Below, one piece after another: positions 24,350 to 34,730 of a stretch of DNA of 64,000 nucleotides. Source of the stretch: Rhodeus uyekii (Eukaryota; Chordata; Actinopteri; Cypriniformes; Acheilognathidae). Where the stretch lies: positions 1-64,000 of the forward strand of contig JAWRVZ010000624.1 in NCBI GenBank assembly GCA_037043235.1, written 5' to 3'. Position 1 is the first letter of the stretch. Each line of letters opens with the position of its first letter. Under the pieces are notes generated by a model. The model was not told the origin of the DNA, made no database searches, and saw nothing but the letters and a program-made list of their open reading frames with translations. A program made the position numbers and the translations under genes.

Positions 24350-26202
24350 ACAGGGGGTCTGGGAGAAAAGCTCGAAGTGCTAATCAGACAGCCACGCTTC
24401 CGGCGCATACTATGTGCCAGGAGAGGTGGTTTTTGCTCCACAGACCCTAAGTCGAGCGGCCCCTCAGGGCCACCCCCCAATCCGAGCGGAAGGCGTCTGT
24501 CAACAGCGTCACGCGGTGACAGAGTGATCCCAGTACGGGCCTTCGGGAAAGAAACCAGGCTTTCTTCCACTGATGCAAGACCTGCAGGCGTCGCCTTGAG
24601 ACATTGATCAGGTGGGAAAGGTTGCCCCTCGAGGAAACCCCTTGGTTTGAGCCACTATAATTGTCACAAATAGCGCAGGCCTAGTGGAAAAGCACTGGGA
24701 ACTGCCGCCACAAAACTTAACACTTCCTAGAAGCGTCCGACCATGAGTGGCTGGCCTAGCCTCATGTTCTTTACTGTGGACGGCTTGACTGATAGAGGCA
24801 ATACGCACGGGGGAAACCGCGCTAAGATTGACACAAAGTCCCGTACAACACCGAGGGACATAGTGCTCTGCCTCGGCAAGAGCACACTCCTCTCGGCATT
24901 CATTCTCAGTCCGAGCTCCTACATGTGTGCAAGAACGACATCTTGATGTCGCACCGCGATCTCCCGAGACTGGGCCAGAAAGAGCCAGTCATTGATGTGA
25001 ATCAAGATACGGGAGCCACGGAGAAACCATCAACGAAGGTGAATCACCCGGAGGTATGTGGTAAGCAGAGTAGCCACATAAACCTCTCGGGAAGAGAGAG
25101 CCCTGAAGCCAAGCTGGCCCGCAGGAAACAGCCGCCAGGGATACACGGTTTCCAGTGGTGGGCTCTGGAGAGGAGAGCGGTCTTAGCAACCTCGGTTGTG
25201 AGACCAATACCATGCGCTAGGCCCCCTCGGAGGCCGAGCGCATCTACTCAAGAACTCCCAGGGAGCGGAGCTAGAGCTGCATCCATGCACTTGTTGAAAG
25301 TGCAAGGAGATAAGCTAGACCGAACGGAAGAACTTGGTATAGATAAGCCTTGTCCCTGAAGGCAAATCTGAGGAACTTCCTGTGCTGCGGAAGGATAGAG
25401 ACGTGGAAATATGCGTCCTTCAGATCTATCGTGACAAGCCAGTCCTCAGACCTGCTTTGTACTACAAACTGCTTCAGAGTCAACTCTCTGAATCTCAGTC
25501 GCGAAGATCTAAAGTAGGACGCAAGCCTCCATCCCTCCTCGGAACGATGAAGTATCGGCTGTAAAAGCCCGGACCTCTGGGGGAGGAACATACCCTATGG
25601 CCTCTTTCCCCAGCAATGAGTCGACTTTCTGTCCCATGACCACAGCCTGCTCGGGGACCACCAGGGTTGGCAGAACCCCCGAAAAATCCGGGTGGATGGA
25701 CCCGGAACAAAGGGGGGACCATCTGCCAAATGCGAGGCCGAAGGACGTTAGCGTCAGGGCCTTCTGCTCTTTGCCTCCTTAGCCTGGAGGACAGCCCATC
25801 TGTCCTGCCAGAAGGCTGCGGCTGAGCATGACAACCCGCACTGCCACCCAACAGAGGGGGCTGCCGGGTGACAACGCTCTGCCGCTGAGCAGCGCGGTAG
25901 GAGGAGCCGCTGCTGGGCGGCGGTTGGCTCGCAGTCCCAGACGCTCGAGAGCAACGGGGAAGAAATTCTCCTGAATGCTACCTCTCTTAGCAGCCTCCTG
26001 AAACCTCTCGACGGCCATCTCGATAGCATCGCCGAAGAGGCCAGGAGGCATAAGAGGAGCATAAAGAGGATATTCTTATCTCTCGAGTCAAAACCTCAAG
26101 CAGCTCCTCAAATGCGGATGAGATTGATGGCAGTTCAACCTCATCCACATCGATGCTGACTAAATCCACCTCCAGCTTCTCAGAACTGGAGAGGTTCAGC
26201 AA
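24350..26202 (-). pseudogene. DIRS1-like retrotransposon gag and reverse transcriptase, broken
   Basis: On the minus strand, gag-type pieces lie at 26202-25780 (MLNLSSSEKLEVDL, then FGDAIEMAVERFQEA). The reverse transcriptase runs from about 25600 to 24930: FYSRYFIVPRRDGGLRPTLD, DWLVTIDLKDAYFHV with the first catalytic Asp, and QVLPFGLA. The second catalytic motif, normally YIDDW, reads HINDW near 24980-24994, so one Asp is lost. RNase H-like pieces continue to about 24430. There are several frameshifts, and no tyrosine recombinase is visible. DIRS1 elements are known in zebrafish and integrate with a recombinase rather than an integrase. This copy is dead and lies inside a pogo-like element. 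Confidence 0.8.
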
Positions 26203-26595
26203 CGCTTCATTTCATTCCTTTCGTTTCATTTCAAGAAAATCAAACTTACAGCCAGCAAGTGCACTTTACACACACGTTAACTGCGTGCCTATATATTCCT
26301 GGCTCATGACGTCACCCTCGGCGACGTGCACTCGCACACCTGGTTTCAATTGCGCTTCAAGAGACAATCACGCTAAGGCGTTCCCATATGCGTTTGACGC
26401 AGTGTTGAGTTCCCTTGACAGGGAAATGTAGTTCTTGCAAGATCTTCTGCACTGTGCTGCAAGAGTGAGTGAACCGTCATTAGAGTAAGCAACCATACGG
26501 ACCGTCATGCATGTACAAAACGAACTCAGCATTTAATAGGGTTGGCGAGTTAACCGAGCTCGAGATAAGTGGCGGTTGAGGAGATTCCCCCCTTC

Positions 26596-26668
26596 CATGT
26601 AAGCGCTTTGAGAGACTTTGATAAAGCGCTATATAAATGTAATGAATTATTATTATTATTATTATTAT
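26596..26668 (+). repeat. Retroposon 3' tail with ATT microsatellite
   Basis: AAGCGCTATATAAATGTAAT is followed by a run of ATT. It has the same tail type as 23276-23565. It sits between the DIRS piece and the right end of the pogo-like element. Confidence 0.55.
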
Positions 26669-26685
26669 AAGTGGGTTCCACTGTA

Positions 26686-27465
26686 TTAGTAAATTACTAC
26701 AAAGTACCATGAACAACCACTAAAGCTCAATTGTTATTCTAATTTTACAAGGACATTTTACAGCTCATTTAGTCAAACTGATGGAGAAGGATCATTTGTA
26801 GAGCAACTTTATAATTTGAAATTATTTGTTTCAGTCTTTTTAATTGGAACTTCCCCAAACCGGAAGTGTCTCCCATAATCAAACACAGAAGGATCGATAG
26901 GAAAAAGGTGGATAAGAATCAATGCATATTTAACATACACAGTGTGGAAATGTAGTAATGACTTTCAAAATATGGTGGCTACTTTGAATTTCTAGGCAAA
27001 AAAACAAACATGTTTCTAACCTTTTTCGGAGCAATAGTTCACATTAAAACAACAAAAACTTCTACTACTAAATGTTTACATAACTCTTTTTTTATCTTCA
27101 GTGTATCCTGAATTTTTGGCCCAGAATTTTGGTGCATCACTAATACATTTATTTCTAAATTAAATATAATATAATTTTTACAAACTAATAGATTTAATAT
27201 AGAAATAGATTACATTTAGAAATAAATTATATATACACAAACACATATTTGTTCCTTTCATGTTAAAATTCAGCTCTTTGTTTTTACATATTGCTGACAT
27301 TCAAATATTTTTTGTTGGGCTGGTGCTGAGCTAAAGATAACAGTTATCGTGTTCAGTTTATAGGTGGGAAACAGCTTCACAATGTCTTTTGAACCAAACA
27401 GTTTCATTATTTCTGTAAAAAACAAAATCATATTATCACATAAGTACTAGGATAAAAGTTATTGT
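26686..27465. other. Unassigned AT-rich stretch
   Basis: No coding or repeat structure that I can support. Confidence 0.4.
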
Positions 27466-28541
27466 TCAGGTACAAGCGGTCATCCTTGACTTGCGTAAGG
27501 CATTTGATACAGTAAATCATGAACTACTGATAGATAAATTAACAAATCTCTCTATTAGTAGAAGTACAATAAACTGGATTCAATCTTTCCTTCGTGTAAG
27601 GCAGCAGTGTGTTTTGGTAAACAATGTATCATCTTCCCTACGAGCATGTACCATGGGTGTGTCACAGGGCTCTATATTAGGGCCCCTGTTGTTTTCGCTT
27701 TATATAAATGATTTTCCATCTGTGTGTACTAAGGCTAAAATTATCATGTATGCTGATGACACAGTGGTGTATATTCATGGTAAAACTTAAGGATGTTGCC
27801 CAAAAGTTAACTGAGGAAATGAAAAAGATTTCCAACTGGTTGAAAAACTCTCATTTAACATTGAATGTTGACAAAACAGTTTCTATGTTTTTCACAAATC
27901 GGCGTAAGTTTTCATCATGTAAAACTGAATCAAAAATTATAATTGAAGGTCAGGAAATATCAAGGGTTGACCATTTTAAATATTTAGGAGTTACTCTTCA
28001 CTCAAATTTACATTTTAAAAAACATATTAAAAAGGTAACTAATACGTTGAAACTTAATATTGCACAGTTTATATATATTAGGAACTCTTTGACCATAGAT
28101 GCATCTAATTTATATCTAAATGAGTTTATATTCTCGCACTTTCGCTACTGCACGACGAGTTGCTCACAGGCCTGTAAAACAACATTAAGGCCCCTGGAAT
28201 CATTATACAAAAGTTCTCTTAAGGTTCTTGATAAGAAAACTCGGTTATTTCATCATTGTCATATTCTCAAGTTAAGTTTTGAAAATACAATCATATATTC
28301 AAATCTATGTCTTTTGTTTAAGATAATAAATGGTACTGCAGCTCCTCCTTTAAAAAAGTTTATTCTACTGAGATCAGAACATCAATCTCGAGTCACTCGG
28401 TCGGCTGTTCGGGGCGAGTGTACAATTCCTTTGTGTAAAACAGCACTTGGTAGCTCAGCCTTTTCAGCTGTGCCCATCAGACGGTGGAATAATTTGCCAA
28501 CAGAATTAATCATGTGTGAATTTTTAAAAAAATTCACATGA
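27466..28541 (+). pseudogene. Non-LTR retrotransposon RT, 5'-truncated and frameshifted
   Basis: It starts inside the RT domain at VILDLRKAFDTVNHELL (first catalytic Asp). It continues with VSQGSILGPLLFSLYINDF and MYADDTVVYIHG (catalytic ADD). A one-base shift at about 27780 moves it to the frame that runs on to 28541 with LKNSHLTLNVDKT and FKYLGVTLHSNLHF. The C-terminus contains SAFSAVPIRRWNNLPTEL. About 360 residues remain. The 5' truncation within RT is typical of aborted LINE reverse transcription. The clade is probably Rex1/L2-like but is not certain. It is a separate family from the LINEs at 15 kb and 46 kb. Confidence 0.75.
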
Positions 28542-28820
28542 GGTCAAAAAATGTCTTCTTTCGCAACAAACCTGTTTACATAGTGTTTAGTACTATATTT
28601 GATGTGTATGTGAGAGTGTATTTTAAATGCATACCGAGGAATGATTGCAAGATATGATTATTCATTTTATTTTTTTAGGATAAATGTATTAACTTGTTCT
28701 GTTTATATCAGCCTGCCCAGGGACTTCAGGTGTAAATTAGCACACGTGCTATAACCTGGTAAAATGCATCTCTCCTTTTCAAGGTTAATGTATATTTTAC
28801 ACTGTCCCCGTTTAAATAAA
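28542..28820 (+). mobile_element. 3' UTR of the 27.5-kb LINE
   Basis: It continues from the ORF end to an AAATAAAGAAAATGAAAA tail near 28815, which would be the 3' end. Confidence 0.4.
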
Positions 28821-28972
28821 GAAAATGAAAAGGTATATCCACTGACATCTACGGTAACGATCAAAATACTGTAGAATAAATCACCTTCTGAAAGCAAGTC
28901 ATCCTTCAAATAATGATTGTATCAATTTCATCATTATGCCAGCTGGTGCAGGCCTTGAAATTCACGACAGCA

Positions 28973-28990
28973 TCGACGGCAAATGCCGTC
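28973..28990. repeat. Perfect 8-bp palindrome with 2-bp centre
   Basis: CGACGGCA, AA, TGCCGTCG. CGACGGCAA recurs at about 29036-29044 in the same short region. No function is assigned. Confidence 0.6.
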
Positions 28991-29239
28991 GTCCCTTTCA
29001 TGTTTGCCGAACTGCCCCTCTCATTTTTATGAAATCGACGGCAATATTGCCATGGCCTTTTTCAGAAATGCCTTTTGGCCCTATCCCTTACAAGTGAAAG
29101 TATATTTATTGATGAATTATCCTGAACGAACTTAACAAAAATCAAAACACAACGTCTCCATTTTCGCAAATCTATTCATCAGTAGCAGCCATGTTTAGAT
29201 CCACTGAACAAATCCAATATACTCCAAAATGACGTCATG

Positions 29240-29544
29240 AACTACGATCTGCACGCGCGTTTTGGTGACTTGTGCGGAGCGGAGCATTCGTCCTGTTGAC
29301 AGGGTGGGGGGTTGGTAGCGGTCGTCCTATCGGGGCTTGCGGAGCTGGAGCGAGACAGAGTCGCTAAGTTGGCATCGCGCACTTCCACTCCCTGTCAACA
29401 ACCGAGCATCGCGCACTTCCACTCCCCTGTCAACAACCGAGCATCGCGCTCCCCTTGATCGGACTTTTACTTTCATTTTTCGGGAGGGGAGGGGCCCCTT
29501 TTCAAAATTTGCCTAGGGCCCCGTATTTGCTCGGTCCGCCACTG
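29240..29544. mobile_element. hAT-type right end with small GC-rich tandem repeat
   Basis: It ends in GGTCCGCCACTG, the inverse of CAGTGGCGGACC, which is a common hAT terminus. Inside, about 2.2 copies of a 34-35-bp unit (CATCGCGCACTTCCACTCCC...) lie at 29373-29449. The left end was not found. Confidence 0.45.
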
Positions 29545-30033
29545 ATACAGGCACATGGGGTTATACACACTACTGACTTAGATTATGGGTTTCTGTGACG
29601 CAGACTTCATGCAAGTTGGATCAGCCATTTTTTACATAGATTTGTGTTATGATTTTGAATCTGATTTTGGTTGTCAATAATATTCTTAAATTATAGAATG
29701 TATATACATATAAAGATTTTCGATTTGAATATTTTGTTCATTGAGATGAACAAGTGCGATATGTGTTCTCCGAATTGTTTTGAGCAGTGTGTATAAATAA
29801 AATGTAATTACATTTAAATTAATAATTTATTAAAATACATCTTATAATTGTTTGGATTCCTAAAACAGCAGGGTAAATGTAATGTAGTGTCTCAATATAC
29901 ATGACATCTAAATAGAGTTTAAAGTTCAATTTTCATTCACCTTGTACTTCTTTCCTTTTTCAGTTTGTACAATAAACATGGGTGAAGCTCTTGATTTTGA
30001 ATTCTCAAGGTCCACCAGATTGATGAATTTAAC
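29545..30033. other. Unassigned AT-rich stretch
   Basis: Nothing that can be supported. Confidence 0.4.
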
Positions 30034-30036
30034 TTA

Positions 30037-30708
30037 GGCCACGTCCACACGATGCCGGCGCGTTCCTTATCCGATCTTTTTTTTCCTCGTTCAAAAAAAA
30101 GTATCAGCGTCCACACGATACCACTGAAACCAACTGAATCCGGTGTAGTTTATATGACCCAGACCAGTATGGGGCGCTGTAATTCTGCCACAGATAATAC
30201 ACTATACACAGAGAAGAAGACTTTGAGCATGCACATTGTTGTTGCTGTTCAGTGTTGCCAGATTGCTATTTACCTTTTTGTCTTGTCCGACCAGGAAAAA
30301 TGCATTGGGCTGGTTAATAAAATTTGGGATGGTTTTTGATTCATAAAATCGCTCAACATTTTCATTATTTATAAGAGTACGCACTTTGGGCTGGTATTTT
30401 TTTTAAATGGGAGGGTTTTAAGCTGTAGCTGCGCGGGAATCTTCGGTCCAATCTGGCAACACTGTTGCTGCTACTGTGACGCAGCCGACACGGGATGTGA
30501 TGACATCATCGGTAAACAAAAAAATATACGGATTGGCCGTCCACAAGAGTCCACAAGGGTGTCGGATTCAGATCTATCCACTTTAGGACCCGGTATAAAA
30601 AGTGAGCGGATTCAGTCTCCCAAATCGCCGGATGCGTGTGGACGGAACGCCAATCCGATAAGAAATGTATGCGGATGCAGTGATCCGCGTCTCCGTGTGG
30701 ACGGGGCC
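30037..30708 (-). mobile_element. 670-bp MITE, copy 2
   Basis: The ends are GGCCACGTCCACACG and CGTGTGGACGGGGCC (inverted), with TTA duplicated at 30034-30036 and 30709-30711. It is the reverse complement of 20471-21140 with few differences. The 3-bp TWA duplication supports a Harbinger-type MITE. The ORFs within it are shadows. Confidence 0.85.
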
Positions 30709-30796
30709 TTAGAAATGTACAAAATTATCCCCAAGATGGGTGGGGAGGTCCACCTCCAATATTCTCACAAAATCCAATGAGAAACACTGCTGACAA

Positions 30797-31168
30797 TCAG
30801 TGTTGGGTGTAATGCATTACTAAGTAAATCATTACTGTAATTGAATTAATTTTCCCTTGAAGAGTAAAGTAAGTGATAACTCTACATCAAATACTCTATT
30901 AGACTTTGTTAATTTATTTTTCTTATTTATTATTAATATTATTGTTCCTGCTGCTATGAAAATACATGATAAATAATTTTTATCCTTATTGTATTGTTGT
31001 GGAACTGAACTTGAACAAAAACATAAGTAAAAAGCTGCATTAATACTGATTTTGCATACAGAAGACCAGACATTTAAAGTAAAAATTCGATCAACCATAC
31101 AAAGAGCCGTACAAACTGTTCTTTCATGCTGAGCCTCAGCCATCAGGCAGTCCTTATTGTCCAGCACT
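30797..31168. repeat. Possible MITE beginning CAGTGTTGGG
   Basis: The left part (TTGGGTGTAATGCATTACTA) matches a common fish interspersed repeat as I remember it. The right end CCAGCACTG is only a weak inverse, and no target duplication is visible. Confidence 0.3.
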
Positions 31169-31170
31169 GG

Positions 31171-32282
31171 TTAAGGCCAGCATGTTCTGAGAACGACTAG
31201 TGAGTGAAGAACTGTTTTACTAGCCAAGGTATTTGTGTTCATAAGTGAGAGTAACTATGGGACAGAGAGGTACACAAATGATCATGATAAACAATTGTAA
31301 AGGTTTTGTGCTGTGTTTTACTATTATAGTATTATAGAACGCTTTGCATTATAAATGTACCCCACCCAGCTATCTGCAGGAGTCCAGGAGAGACGGGGTC
31401 GTTAATGGACATTTTACGCTGCAGAATCTTTACCAGCTAAAAGGTCCGAGTCAACAATTTACTCTACTGATTGATGTACACTACAGCGGATTCGTTATTG
31501 ATTTGCTCAGTAGATTAAAGGTTGAATTAGTTTAGTAGTATGTTAGTGATTTTAGCTTTCATTGTTTTAAGAAGAAGAAAAAAGGTTTGGTTAAGGTTGG
31601 TTAATAAATGCCACAGCAGTAGCAGAACCAATAAAACACAAGGCGGTCGCATACTATAAATGTTTTTATGCTCTCTTGAGGAAGGCACTACAGTGAATAC
31701 AGGCAAACAGAAGTCAACAATGCAATGATGAATTTGAATTTTCACAACCTGTTCGCACAGTGACTGTTACAGAGAGAAAATTTCTGTAATATCTTACCAT
31801 GTTAAGACTCAGAGTGATCTTGGCTACAAACTGAATGAAATATATGATGTAAAATCCGATCACTGAAAATTACTTGTGCGCTGGGCGCTCCTTCTTCTTC
31901 TTGTGTTTACTGACGGTTGGCAAAACAGCTTTTGGGTGCCTTACCGCCACCGACTGAGTGTGGAGCCTCATTGCATAGAAAACAAAACGTATTCTTTCTC
32001 TGTCACTCAGATAACCTTTTCCAGATAATCTGTGCTGCTTTATTAATTAATTATTTTCCAAAGTCATATTCTTTATACCTACTTGATGTTGTTGTTTTTT
32101 TTTGTTAAATTATATCTTTCAGACATCACTAGAGATTTATGGATTGTGGTCCAACAAATCTAAATGTAAATCATAGATGTAAATGTAAATAAAGTTATTT
32201 TTAGATAACAACTTAAATTTGTATAATTTTGTAAGTTAGGGATAATAATTTATCTGTAATTTTTGTCTTACCTAGTTTCAGG
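31171..32282. other. Unassigned stretch
   Basis: Short ORFs only, with no recognised content. Confidence 0.35.
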
Positions 32283-32511
32283 GCATGTGTCAGAGGATGA
32301 GGAGACGAGGAAGGCACAGGAAAATAACTGAATCAAGCTTTAATAATAAACTTAAACAAAAACATTTTAAGTATACAAAACAAAAAGCACTTCTTGTGCA
32401 AAACACAACCATCAACTGACAACTATCAAGAGGGAACACAGGTAGATATACACAAGGATAGATAAGACACAGCTGACAAGTCTAAAGAGATAAGGTGAGC
32501 GAGAGGTGGAT
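32283..32511 (-). mobile_element. Antisense LTR-type fragment, left part
   Basis: It starts TGTCAGAGGATGAGG and contains an inverted AATAAA-like zone (AAGCTTTAATAATAAAC). It resembles the antisense LTR scraps at 38-39 kb in layout. It is interrupted at 32512 by an inverted-repeat transposon, and its continuation resumes at 34169. Confidence 0.45.
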
Positions 32512-34168
32512 GAGTCATTCTACGAAACGGGTGCCATTTCCATGTTGCAATTTTCAAAATTTTCATGAAGAACAAACTTAAAAAAACAACAACTACAACT
32601 TGATAGATATCTTAATCTTCCCAAATAACATATTTTCCCACCTCAGGGACAAAATTCTTATTAATATTATCCTTTTTATTTATGCAAGGGAGCCTTTCTT
32701 ATACCAACCCGTCACGGACAATATGCACACCATTACAGTAGTAAGACAAGAAATAATTTTTTTAATTCTAATGTTTTCCTAATAGTAAAATGTCCCTTCT
32801 TTGGAAATTAAAAATAGACACTCTGTAATTTAATCCATTTTTTTATTTTTAGGTTTTTAATCTTGAAATATGAATTTGACCTTTCAATGACCTCATTGTT
32901 TGTACTGAGAAAACAAATTAACTTAAAAAAAAATCACATTTATTTGATTAGTCCACACAACAAGAACATCATTCAATATAAAAGTTTATGGAAAATAAAA
33001 TGAAATGTTACATAAATGTAAACAAAATGACCCTGTGGTAAACTGATGTGACGGTGGTGTGGAAAGTGACAGTATCAAGAAAATCTCCTTTAAATTTGTC
33101 TAAATTAAGTCCTTAACATTGCATATTACTACTAATAATGCATTTATGATATATTTACGGTAGAAAATGTACAAAATATCTTCATGGAACATGATCTTTA
33201 CTTAATATCCTAATGATTTTTGGCATAAAAGAAAAATCAATAATTTTGACCTATACAATGTATTGTTGGCTATTGTCACAGATATACCTGATATACAGAT
33301 ATACCTATGCGACTTATGACTGGTTTTGTGGTCAAGGGTCACACATTCAAATTCTTGATTTCACACTCTCACATTCCTTACCACCACATCACAATAAAAC
33401 GTGACGGGGTGGTATGTGACGGGGTGGTAAATTTCATCCCAAATTGGCCGCTAATCTCCCCTGAGTTCAAATTCCTCATCTAGCATACATGCATTCAATC
33501 TACATTATAACTTTCTTTGCATTAACAATGTTAAAAAATTTATTAAAAAAACAGTTTTCCCCCTCTATTTTGCGTGACGGGGTGGTTGATTTAAGCTTTA
33601 CGGACCCGGCCTAACATGAAAAAGCAAGAAATAAAGAATGTAAAAGAATGTCAGAACTTGCCTGCTTTTGTCCTTGGTGGTTATGAGGGGTCAAATGATG
33701 TCACTTCAGCTTTGTGATGTCATTTAAAGCAAATGTACGTTATTTATAGATTAAACAAGTTAGTGTGACGTGGTGAGTCAAACTTAAGGACACACACAAA
33801 TCATAAAAAATTTACAAAAAAATAATAAATAATTTTAATAAATATAACTTATGTAAGCAGGAACACACATATTATCCTGAAAATAATAATAAAAAATATA
33901 TATTTACACATCTTATTTGGTGATATTTTAGATGCAAGTGTCACGTTTGTCAACACGGACACGTGAAATTTGCTATGTACTAAAGAAAAATGATTAAAAA
34001 GAGTACATTACTCTTTACAAACAGAATTTTATCATATACCATGTTAACAAGAACACTTTAATTAATAACTTTGAGCTTTTAAACACACTTTGTTGCTAAA
34101 TTTGTTGTACCTTATGCATCTCATCAAACACTGCGGACACAAATGGCACCCGTTTCGTAGAATGACCC
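32512..34168. mobile_element. Unclassified 1657-bp inverted-repeat DNA transposon
   Basis: The terminal inverted repeats are 28 bp with one mismatch: left GAGTCATTCTACGAAACG..., right ending ...CGTTTCGTAGAATGACCC. GGAT flanks both sides (32508-32511 and 34169-34172), so the duplication is 4 bp. The AT-rich interior has no transposase. It holds five direct and one inverted copies of GTGACGGGGTGGT or close variants (33048, 33401, 33416, 33574, 33765, and inverted at 32703-32715). The superfamily is unknown to me. Confidence 0.75.
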
Positions 34169-34360
34169 GGATGAAGAAAAACTGGGACAGGAGGAGGACA
34201 AGGAAACAGAACACTAAGGGAAGGGAGTCGGGGAGGTCTCCAGGGTGCTGCCGAGAGCTCTGGAAGCCAGGAAGCCATAACCCGTCCCAAAAAACTTTTT
34301 AGAGAAAAACCCAGGTGGTGTCAAGTTCTGTGGCTGAAGAAAAACTGGAACATCTTGAGG
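34169..34360 (-). mobile_element. Antisense LTR-element fragment, right part
   Basis: The continuation of 32283-32511 after the inverted-repeat transposon. It is itself interrupted at 34361 by the LTR element flanked by GGGGG. GGGACAGGAGGACAAG at 37114-37131 shows the host sequence resuming with a short similar block. Confidence 0.4.
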
Positions 34361-34365
34361 GGGGG

Positions 34366-34667
34366 TGTCACAGTCCTGTCATGATTCTTATGTTTGTCCC
34401 TCATGTGTTGCCGTAGCTGTCTTAGTCTGTGATTACCTAGTTAGTTCGCCACCTGTTTGTCATTTCCTAGTGTATTTAAACCCTCATGTGCTCCGTTGTG
34501 GTTGTCAGTCTTTGAATGTTACTTGTAGAAGTTTCTCTCTCTCCGAGTTTCTGTTTTTGCACCCCCGTGTGCCCTTTTGTTTATAATTAAAGTTCCTTTT
34601 TGAGTTTATCTAGTGATCTCAGTGTCGTGTGTCTCCGTGTTTCTACACACCGCCTGGATTGCTAACA
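34366..34667 (+). repeat. 5' LTR
   Basis: 302 bp, TGTCACAG...GCTAACA. It contains the TATA-like TATTTAAACC near 34470 and ATAATTAAAG near 34583. Confidence 0.85.
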
Positions 34668-34730
34668 GAAAGACTGACCTGGATTGGTCACCCAAAAGAG
34701 GACTAGGTTTGTCGCCTCAAAGGACTTAAT

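Larger units (their letters stand above)
24238..26683. mobile_element. pogo/Tigger-like DNA transposon hosting a DIRS1 fragment
   Basis: The ends are CAGTGGAACCCAGTTAT and ATAAGTGGGTTCCACTG (inverted), flanked by the TA target duplication at 24236-24237 and 26684-26685. TA duplication and CAGTGGAACC ends fit pogo/Tigger elements. No pogo transposase is left. Almost all of the interior is an antisense DIRS1-like retrotransposon plus a short retroposon tail with a TTA run. Confidence 0.75.

Noticed and set aside
24925..25359. 144-codon plus-strand ORF
   Set aside because: Antisense to the DIRS1-like RT. No motif on this strand.
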